Shown here: positions 40,089 to 48,010 of the stretch, piece after piece
Layout: each line of letters opens with the position of its first letter
Position numbering within the stretch: the first letter of the stretch is position 1
Assembly (NCBI GenBank): GCA_021234155.1
Contig: JAJEKV010000032.1
Coordinates: 13,658,283 to 13,722,282 of the forward strand
Length of the DNA: 64,000 bases
Origin: Isoetes taiwanensis
Lineage: Eukaryota; Streptophyta; Lycopodiopsida; Isoetales; Isoetaceae
Direction: 5' to 3'
The notes under the pieces: generated by a model
The model's database searches: none
What the model was told of the DNA's origin: nothing
What the model saw: only the letters and a program-made list of their open reading frames with translations
Program-made: the position numbers and the translations under genes

Positions 40089-40888
40089 AACAAAAAATAT
40101 GAAAAAAGAAATTACTATGGCATCACATCTTTTAGTGGCTTCTATTTTGGCCCATCAAGTCCTCAATCAATGACCCTACATCCCAAGACTATTATCTATT
40201 TTTTGCCTAGACAATCTTGACTTAAAAAGCTGGCATATCTTTGATAAAAAGCTCTCAAGTGTTATCATACATCCTAAATAAGTGGGCCTCCTAAGGAATC
40301 CACTTTAGGTGCGTTTGAAGTATTTTATTGAATGAAACAAAATATATGATGCTCATGATGAGTGTTATGTTGTCATTAGTCATAAGTTGACATTGTAAAA
40401 ATAAGGTCTTTTTATTCAACTCAAACAAATATCTTTCCACATGATAGTCTGTGGGAATGACTTCTGTGCTACTAAAACATGATGGCACAACATATAAATA
40501 GTACTTCATGTATTCTGATTTGACATAAAATTGAGGACAAATATTATTTTTTATAAGTATAACAATGGGTGCAAAATTTGAATACAAGTATAATTAACTA
40601 CACACTTAAACCTTAGTGTATAAATGCTTATTTCTCCTTCATCCATAGTATCTCCCACCAACTGAGCGCATACCCCATTATCAAGGAGCACAGTATCTAT
40701 CTTATCTTACTAGAAATGTGTTGGGCTATAAGATGTTGTTAGACTTAATATCATGTAGCATTTATGATGCCTTAAACTTTATACCATTATTACTTAAATT
40801 CAATGTAGTGTTCCAAGTGGCAACATGAGCATTTTTCCATTATTAACATAATTCAAAGCCAATCTGTTACTTCTCTAATATATATAAA

Positions 40889-40929
40889 GCATTCCTAGGA
40901 TGGGTCCTGAGATACAAACAAGTGGCCGA
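40889..40929. repeat. 41-bp direct repeat, left copy
   Basis: GCATTCCTAGGATGGGTCCT...CAAGTGGCCGA, repeated at 46837-46877 with two mismatches. Confidence 0.8.
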
Positions 40930-41114
40930 GTGAAGTAGTGCTCTCTTTTTTTTTTTTTTGAAGGACGTCAGACTTTATTAATAACACTCCATCATAATAC
41001 ATAATACAATGCAGAGACAGGAATAAAAAAACCCCAGTGGATAATCAGGTCCAACTGAGCAGGGCCACCCATCTAAGCATGATAGTATAATGCAATTCAC
41101 ACTATTTTCCTCTT

Positions 41115-41806
41115 CTATAAAGAGAAGAATAATATATAATCATATTTATAGAAAAGTTTGTTTAACCAGGTAGAACTTCCACCATCCATAGAATCATTAA
41201 CAGTAACTTGATCTGCCCCCTGGTGTCTCAATGCCACTGAATCAGGGACATCCACTGTAACAATCGTAGCAGACACTGGAGCTGCAGAGTGAACTAACAC
41301 ACATTGAGGAGCCGAGCTATTTTTGCGACGTGCAAGCTTCTTCAAGCATGGAGTAGACCATCCTTCTTCCAATAATTCTTGCTTGTGAGCAATGTCCAGA
41401 AAACGAGAGTGTTGATCCTTAGAGGGTCTACTGATATAGACTGAGACGAAGATGCACTCGAAGAAGGCGATGGTGCAGAAGTAGCCAGAGAAGAAGGTAC
41501 ACGAGCTGGTAATACTGGCGGATTAACTAGTGCAGAGGCAGATGAGGAAGAAGATGATACAACACGACATTCGAGTGAAGTGGCTGCTATGTGACAGGGG
41601 ATAGGAGCAGTTGGGGAGATAGAGACAAAAGTATGCCTAGACCTGTAAGTAGCGAAAGCCTCAACATTGGAAAACATCTTGACAAGCTTAGGCCCATTAA
41701 GCAGACATAGCTTGTACTTGAAAAAAAGTGGGCCACTTTTGACCACTACTGACTGAGGAATAGAAACACAAGTAGAAAGAGATACACAAATTTGAGGACC
41801 ATTAAC
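41115..41806 (-). pseudogene. LINE ORF1 C-terminal part
   Basis: It continues the DUF4283-type ORF1 after the insertion, reading VNGPQICVSLSTCVSIPQSV, then KSGPLFFKYKLCLLNGPKL, a serine-rich linker and a tail ending near 41115. This corresponds to the segment after DUF4283 that binds RNA in plant LINE ORF1 proteins. A frameshift lies around 41350-41370. Confidence 0.65.
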
Positions 41807-41989
41807 AAATGACGTTTTCCTTCGTTTCAACGAATAGAAGAAAAACGAGGTTCTGGAAATACGGAGGCAGTTGGCAGTTAGCAGTTAGTTTGTTCTTTTC
41901 CCTATTTAGGTGCTTCTTTGTCATGTTCTCGCTCATCAGCTCTCTTGAAGCATCTCCTTTCCTCTTCTTCCTTCTCCCTACGGTTTGGC
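41807..41989 (+). repeat. terminal repeat A1
   Basis: Left terminal 183-bp repeat, beginning AAATGACGTTTTCC and ending CTACGGTTTGGC. Confidence 0.85.
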
Positions 41990-42053
41990 ACATTTTCTTC
42001 CTTCACGGTTCTTTTTAGGCTTCATAGCGGTGGTTGCATCCACGTTTCTGGTG

Positions 42054-42608
42054 ATGGCCCCGAAATCTGGTACAGTAAAGCTCAGGAAGAGGCATGCTTC
42101 TGGTTCTTCGGAGCAGGTTCCGGCATGGCTGAAAGCCATGGAAGGCAGATTGGAAGAGAAGTTTGATAGTTTGAGTGGTCTTATGGAGAGCAGATTGCAG
42201 TCGAAGTTAGACGATCTGAGTAGCTCTAAGGCAGAAATTTTTGCGACCCTGGAGTCTACGGTTTCTGCTCTGCAGGGAGAGATCCAACAGAAGAGCATGC
42301 GAGCAAGGGCTCCTCTCTTGAAATACCATGAAAATAGGAAGCAGTATGATGTTTTTAATCGGTTGGAGGATTGTTTTCTGGATTTAGAGAGCCACCTACA
42401 GTCGCACAAGTTCCTGGACGCAAAAGCCAAGAGCATCATCGATAGAGGTAAAGCTTTGATTTCTAACAGGAAAAAGATAATCTGCATCAGGGATAGGGAA
42501 GGGCCAGGGGTTGCGGAGTGCTATGAAATGGGGGATTTTACTCTGTTTGATGGTTTGAAAAACGGCCCAAAGATAGGGCTTGATGGATCCGTGGTCACTC
42601 TGTCATGA
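42054..42608 (+). CDS. coiled-coil, gag-like ORF of the split-repeat element
   Basis: 184 codons from ATG 42054. The frame is open from 41985, but the ATG after the A1 repeat gives MAPKSG. A basic N-terminus is followed by a predicted coiled coil at about residues 22-70 (MEGRLEEKFDSLSGLMESRL, LDDLSSSKAEIFATLES). The second half has KYHENRKQYDVFNRLEDCFLDL and then AKSIIDRGKALISNRKKIICI. The block RGK.LI..R.K.I.I.D resembles, from memory, the N-terminal ORF carried by DIRS/Ngaro-type elements of animals. That is inference and needs a profile search. It has no zinc knuckle or enzyme domain. It appears intact, unlike most coding sequence nearby. Confidence 0.55.
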   Translation: MAPKSGTVKLRKRHASGSSEQVPAWLKAMEGRLEEKFDSLSGLMESRLQSKLDDLSSSKAEIFATLESTVSALQGEIQQKSMRARAPLLKYHENRKQYDVFNRLEDCFLDLESHLQSHKFLDAKAKSIIDRGKALISNRKKIICIRDREGPGVAECYEMGDFTLFDGLKNGPKIGLDGSVVTLS

Positions 42609-43719
42609 GACTTTGGGGTTTGCCAATTCTAATTTTTGATTGGGAGGTGGTGGTTCAAATCGCATTTGAGACGTTCGCTTAATCGCTTTCAGTTGGTTGG
42701 TTGAGATGGTTTTGTTTTGGTTTATGCTAAATTAAAGACAAAGTTTTCTGGAAGAAGGTTACGCGTATGGTTGGTTCTTTGAGATGGTTTTTCTTTAACA
42801 ATTTCTTGTTCTGTCAAGCTTCATAATCTCCAGGCTAATAATTTTCGGGTTAATCCCCAGAAGTGTTAAAGTTGTTTGATTGCATGTGGTGTACGAACAG
42901 AGTTTTGAGCTTTCAGGAATTGTTGGTGTTCCTTGGTTTTCTCAGGGTTCCCATTGATTATGTTCTGGTTATTCAATTCTGACCGGGTATTATAGTTTGT
43001 TTCAACTCATTGATTGATCCCATGATAGCTATTCTCAGGAAAAGGCCAAGACATTCCTGTGTTTGGTGGTCTCTGCACAAGTCGTGTGCCTGTCATCTGT
43101 TTTCCTTCTTGAACTGATCCATTTTACCCGACCTGTTTCATGGAGTGCCCTGTTCTGTAGACTCAGATTTAGCCCTGATTTTGCGACCTTGGAGAAAATT
43201 TTTAGCCCTGTTTTTAGCTGGAAGCATTCTTTGTTGTTGCCCTGTCAATGATTCCGGTTCTCCAAATCCTGGCCTACCGCAGTTGCAATGTCCAAGATCA
43301 CTTAATAACTCATGCAAGGTCTGCCTTTTCGATTTTATCTGGTCCATCTTTGCCTGCGGATTTGGGCTCCAGATCGGTAGCTTCTTTACCTCAGCAAGCC
43401 GCTTCTTTGCCGCTTCTTTACCTCAGCAAGCCGCAGTTCCCTCGCCTCACCTTACTTCTTCTTGCTTGCCCCATTTCTTGCTTTGCCCCAGTGATTGCCG
43501 CCATTTTTTGCCCGCCGTTCTTGATCGTTCTACTGGCGCGGAGTTCTTGCTTGCAGTGCCAGCGAACCATACTTTATATATAGGAAGTATTAATATTAGT
43601 TTTAAGTTCTATTTGAGCCTGCTTATTCCTATATTGTGTCCGCTTCGCCATCAATAAACAATAGTTGGGGGAACGTTTGGTGCCTAGACCTGGATCTTGA
43701 TGTCTCTGATCCATTGAAC

Positions 43720-43885
43720 CTGTTAAAGTTTATGCATAACCTAGTCTTGCCCTTTTTTACTTAAAGTTGTCTTATGATTATGGATTTTTAATGGATCTAT
43801 TGCAACCAGTTAAAGTTTATGCATATCCTGGTCTTCCCCTTTCTTTACTTAAAGTTGTCATATGGTTATGGTCTTTAATAGACCA
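43720..43885 (+). repeat. two-copy ~87-bp tandem repeat
   Basis: GTTAAAGTTTATGCATA..CTGGTCTT..CCTTT..TTACTTAAAGTTGTC..ATG.TTATGG occurs twice inside the split-repeat element. Confidence 0.7.
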
Positions 43886-44179
43886 GAAGATCTAACGAGC
43901 CAAAATATTATCAGTCTTGCTATGTGGTATTTGAGAGGTTATATTTGATGCCATAGGGATGGTGTAACTATAACAAAGGTTTTTTGTTACCGTTGTTTCT
44001 CGGCACCTCATTATATACTTTATCTTGAGTTATTATCTAAGGTTGGTTTTCTGCTCAGACGTCTAAGTGTTGAGCCAAGTTGTTTATGGTTGGCATTAGG
44101 TTGTTTCTCGGCCTGGTCCTTTTTAGTTATGCCTTGACCTCTAAGTGTTGACCTCTAAGAGACTTCTGCCTCTTCTTCA

Positions 44180-44216
44180 GCATTCTTGTCCATGGCTGTC
44201 CGTAGTATTTCTAGAA
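44180..44216 (+). repeat. internal repeat B1, abutting A2
   Basis: GCATTCTTGTCCATGGCTGT...TTTCTAGAA. It matches B2 at 44971-45007 with three mismatches and overlaps A2 by two A residues. Confidence 0.8.
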
Positions 44217-44397
44217 ATGATGTTTTCCTTCGTTTCAACGAATAGAAGGAAAACGAGGTTCTGGAAATACGGAGGCAGTTGGCAGTTAGCAGTTAGTTTG
44301 TTCTTTTCCCTATTTAGGTGCTTCTTTGTCATGTTCTCGCTCATCAGCTCTCTTGAAGCATCTCCTTTCCTCTTCTTCCTTCTCCCTACGGTTTGGC
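44215..44397 (+). repeat. internal repeat A2
   Basis: 183-bp copy of A1 (two mismatches), directly after B1. Confidence 0.85.
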
Positions 44398-44455
44398 CCA
44401 CCCCCCCACCCTTCTCCTATTGTTATGTCTTGTTTGCAAACTAACACTTTGTTGG

Positions 44456-44600
44456 AGGCCTTGTGCCTAGTTTGAGGCCTAGTGCCTGGTTGGGGCCTTT
44501 GTGCCTGGTTGAGGCCGGTGTGCCTTGTTGGGGCCTTTGTGCCTGGTTGAGGCCGGTGTGCCTAGTGGAAGGCTTGGTGCCTAGTTGGAAGCCTTGGTGG
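44456..44600 (+). repeat. minisatellite of ~19-bp units
   Basis: About seven or eight copies of a TTGGGGCCTTTGTGCCTGG / TTGAGGCCGGTGTGCCTTG unit lie between A2 and B2. Confidence 0.85.
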
Positions 44601-44970
44601 GTGGATGGCCTTGGTGGCCTTTGGTTTGTCTTTTTTGTGTATGCAGGGTTTAGCGTGGCCGTTTGGAGGAGGGCTTGGGATTCGGAGCACAAGATGAAGA
44701 TCAATGGAGAAGACAATTCAAACATGTTTCGTCTTTGGCTATTTCTTTGCTGTAATGTATTTTCTCCCAATAAGGCTAGTCAGCATGAGGGTACAAGATC
44801 TATTATGTTTTGGACCTAGCATCGGTTAGTGATCCCATTATTGTCTGGGTTTTTCCTCGAAAACCCGAAAGGGCGAGGTTTTTTAATCCCGGCCATAATG
44901 GTTTCACTAGCTTGCTATCTGTATGTACTTGTTTTTGGTTATCAAGGAGATGCCCAGAGCAGAGCAGAGC

Positions 44971-45007
44971 GCATTCTTGTCCATGCTTATCCGTAGTATT
45001 TCTAGAA
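44971..45007 (+). repeat. terminal repeat B2
   Basis: Right end of the element (GCATTCTTGTCCATGCTTAT...TTTCTAGAA). Host LINE ORF1 resumes at 45008. Confidence 0.75.
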
Positions 45008-45923
45008 TAGAATGGGCAAGATGCATACCCAATCCATTGGCAATAGCAATCATAAAATCAGACACTTGCAGTTCTAGTGGAAAATCCTCTAAGGCAAGCC
45101 AACAAGGTATGCGCAATGCACCAGACTTACTTGGCAAGAATCCATGAGAATACACCTGATATAGAATATAATGTCTCCAAAGAGGATCAACACCATGCTC
45201 CACAAACCTGTCAACTGTAAGTGAAGAGTCAAACATGACCAGGAACAAATTATTATCTTTATCCAAAACTTTTGGAGACGCATAGTGAGGAAGATCCAGT
45301 CTCTGAAGGTGATGTTTTAGCCAGAATCCAACTCTCCTGAGATCCAACAACTGTCCAGTGAAATGGCAAACAACTGCATGAGACACAAGATTTTGAACAC
45401 ACTGCAAATGAGCATTATGATCAATTTCGACAACTGGTAGGCCAGCCTGTGTAAAAGCATTTGAACACTACTGTGTCTCATAGAATACACCCTCAGGAGG
45501 CAATTGAACATCCATACGATCATCTTGTGCTTATAACTCATTTAGATACGAGCTCAATCCTTTCTTATTTTTCTGTACCATAATATTCAATGCAGCAGAC
45601 ACACGAGCAGATTGCACACTGGATGTCAAATCACATTTGATCCAATCGCTAAATCGTGTAGAAGGCGTCCTAGCCACAACATCAAAAGAACCCCAAGGAG
45701 CAGAAGGTCTGTACTTGAGAAGTAGACAAAGGTGCAGATTTAGAAAGAGGGAGAAAGTGCTCTCATTCAAGAAGAGAAGGGCCAAAAGCAAGAGGATTGA
45801 GGCGAGAATTATTGGGCAAATTAGGAAGTGACAAAGGAGCACAAAAGAAGAAGCAGAAGCACCACCTACCACTTTCTTGGCTAACGAACGTGTTTCCGAA
45901 GCTGGTGAACTAGGGATTGCCAT
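45008..45923 (-). pseudogene. LINE ORF1 N-terminal part (DUF4283-like)
   Basis: The ATG at 45923 starts MAIPSSPASETRSLAKKV. After frameshifts (45450-45850) the DUF4283-like block reads HFTGQLLDLRRVGFWLKHH, NNLFLVMFDSSLTVDRFVEHG and LRIPCWLALEDFPLELQ, followed by AIANGLGMHLAHS at the insertion point. DUF4283 is the N-terminal domain of plant LINE ORF1 (gag-like) proteins. The residue order WLALEDFPLEL..AIANGLG corresponds to VWVRLPxLPLExW..xIGxxLG of that family. Confidence 0.75.
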
Positions 45924-46139
45924 GGTAGCCGAAATCTGTAAACTCCAAATCCGGCCCAGATAGACACAACATAACTGTATGAATTATACACCAATGGAAA
46001 GCTCACATCTCTAGCTTTGCAATGCACTTGGCACCCGAGCTAGAAGTTATGAAGAAAACCGCGTCGAGACCCTACATGGCAGCCATCACAGGGGGTATAT
46101 CCTAGGAACAATATAGAAATCGAGTGAAGCGGTGTTCTC

Positions 46140-46836
46140 ATTGAGTTCGATAGAATTTCGAATACAAACATGTTTCCCAAGTAGGGTTGATGAAAAAATG
46201 ATGAATAAAAGATAAGCCCCAAAGTATAGACAATTATTGAGAGCATTAGATTTGCCAAGCTGCGAGTAATAAAAAAAGGCCCAGACGATGTGAAAAAGGA
46301 AGGTGTCCACGATCGATGCCCAACGTCCTACGATAAAGAGGTTGAACGAGTACCACCACGCCTGGTTTATGGACTGCGAACCCTGCAATTGACACGAAAT
46401 GAGGCATGGAGAAAAATAACCCGTTAGACGTTAGATGTGCAATGGTGGTGGGACTGACGCCAGTTACGAAGGAAAAAACAACTCGGAGGCCGCAGGGCCA
46501 CGTCGAGAGAATACTACGGTCGACCAACCGGTAAGAAAAAGGAAAAACCATACAACAGAATGATTGGTTGGTACCACCTTAGAGGCCACAAAGCCACGCT
46601 GAGAATTTATTAAGAGACCAAAGAAACCATCAAGCCTCCCATGAACCCAGGCTGATCATATGAGAGGGAGGGGGGCGGGAAACTAGGTAGAGGCGATTGT
46701 AACTAGGAGCAAAGCTCAAGAAGGAGAACACTTATAGCCAAAGAAAGGAAAAATGGGCCATAAATCGGGGAAATGAGATGAGGTGGCGTCCCTATCCAAG
46801 GAATGGCGGTTCTATTGCTAGTGCAATAGAACCGTA
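46140..46836. other. no gene; hairpin at the right end
   Basis: No coding similarity was seen. At 46807-46834 CGGTTCTATTGC and GCAATAGAACCG form a perfect 12-bp stem with a TAGT loop, directly before the right 41-bp direct repeat. Confidence 0.55.
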
Positions 46837-46877
46837 GCATTCTTAGGATGGGTCCTGAGATAAAAACAAGTGGCCGA
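46837..46877. repeat. 41-bp direct repeat, right copy
   Basis: Matches 40889-40929 with two mismatches. Confidence 0.8.
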
Positions 46878-46879
46878 TA

Positions 46880-47530
46880 AAAGAGAAACCTACCTCAAAG
46901 ACCAAGATGGCGAGGCACGGTGAGGCGTTTCTGTGTGTTGGGAAGAATATAGTGCGAATGGGAGGAAGCAGAGCGCCAACGCCCATGGGAACAAATAATG
47001 TCCAAAGGGACGGAAGAAGCAGCAGCGGCGGTGGCCCCACCCCTACGACCTGCATGGGTGCCAAACGCCCGAGGCTTGGATTACTCTTAGTCATGCACAA
47101 GACAATCAATAGATGCCAAACCAACCCTTAAACTATCAAATGTAACCTAAACATTACAACACTAATGAGTCGAAAAATACAAAAAAGGGAATGACTAGAT
47201 AAAAAACAAGAAAGATTCATTCAATTGAAAAATTACAACGTAAGGCAAATAAGGCGGCATGCCAGCGAGAGTCCGCGATTACAGGCCGATGCGTGATTGT
47301 AGCCCGTCGCCATCGTTTGCCGCTCACAAGAGTGCCCGAGAAACGCAGAGCTCCACCGCCTCATTCCCCTTTACTTGTTTTCTCGAAGTATAACGAGTTT
47401 GGATAAATGTGGAGAGGTTCTTCGCATCCTTAACCTAAGTTCAACTGGCAGCAACAGCTGAGGATAGCTGCAACCGTTTGAGGATAGCTTTACCTTGGTT
47501 TGGGTTGATCCTGCCTTCCGAGATCACCAA
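46880..47530. other. no gene recognised
   Basis: Moderately GC-rich sequence upstream of the NDB gene. Frames at 46843-47131 show no known domain. Confidence 0.45.
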
Positions 47531-47559
47531 ATGGGATTCCCTCCTCCGGGGTCTTCATG

Positions 47560-47850
47560 GAGATCCCCTCCTCTGGAATCCCACAGTTAACTGCACAGTT
47601 AATGTCTTACTGCGCATTTTTGGTCAATTTTTTTGCCGATCGGAGCGAGGCCATCGCAGTGGCATTCGCCCTGCTACTTGCTCCTCTCGCCCACCCGATT
47701 CCGATCAGCCATGAACTGATCCCATCCGATTCCATAGCAGATCGAGGGAGAAAATCCCACAAGAAAATTGCCCTAATTTTCCCTATAAGGGCCAAAAATT
47801 TTGCGCAGTAATTGTGCAGTAATGTGGGATCCCATCCTCCGACATCACAC
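47560..47850. mobile_element. MITE-like inverted-repeat element upstream of NDB
   Basis: Left arm blocks CTCCTCTGGAATCCCACAG, TGCACAGTTAATG and TTACTGCGCATTTTTGG (about 47569-47627) recur in reverse complement as CCAAAAATTTTGCGCAGTAA, TTGTGCAGTAAT and GTGGGATCCCATCCTCCG (about 47790-47840). The element is about 290 bp with ~50-bp imperfect terminal inverted repeats. It carries no gene and lies about 170 bp upstream of the NDB start codon. Confidence 0.7.
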
Positions 47851-48010
47851 CTAGCCAGTACAGCTTGCGTACAAAATGTCCATTGCCACACATTTGCAAA
47901 TTATATCCTTCAGTTCTTTGGACAGTTGGGATTGTAATTATTGCCCGCCACGTAGCGAAATGGAGACGTAGCATCCGCTGCTGTGGAACTGTGGGGGTTT
48001 GAGAGCTAAA

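Larger units (their letters stand above)
41807..45007 (+). mobile_element. split-direct-repeat element, tyrosine-recombinase retroelement-like
   Basis: The repeats are arranged A1 (41807-41989), ORF (42054-42608), B1 (44180-44216) directly joined to A2 (44215-44397), then B2 (44971-45007). A1 and A2 are 183 bp with two mismatches. B1 and B2 are about 37 bp with three. The B1-A2 junction CTAGAAATGA is what joining the right end (CTAGAA) to the left end (AAATGA) would give, as in a circular intermediate. The target reads TAACAA at the left and AATAGA at the right, so integration at a shared AA explains both ends with no target duplication. Excision restores the host LINE frame. No RT or recombinase gene was found inside, so it is probably non-autonomous. 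Confidence 0.7.
40946..46120 (-). mobile_element. LINE-type element with ORF1 only, split by a later insertion
   Basis: On the minus strand a 5' leader (46120-45924) precedes a decayed ORF1 and a 3' UTR ending AATAAAG...poly(A), seen as poly(T) at 40946-40959. CGAGTGAAGTAGTGCTCTC (40927-40945) and CGAGTGAAGCGGTGTTCTC (46121-46139) are a diverged 19-bp target duplication with three mismatches. No ORF2 is present, so it is either an internally deleted LINE or an ORF1-only derivative. Without the 3.2-kb insert at 41807-45007 it is about 2 kb long. Confidence 0.7.

Noticed and set aside
41807-44397. Reading the 183-bp A1/A2 pair as LTRs of a small LTR retrotransposon
   Set aside because: The ends can be read as TG..CA, but the flanks (TTAAC / CCCCC) do not match, no primer-binding site or polypurine tract is present, and the host LINE frame is restored only with the larger boundaries 41807-45007.
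44907-45407. LINE ORF1 continuing to 44907 through ILEILRISMDKNALC
   Set aside because: That stretch is the B2 repeat of the inserted element. It also occurs at B1, and the true ORF1 continues at 41806.
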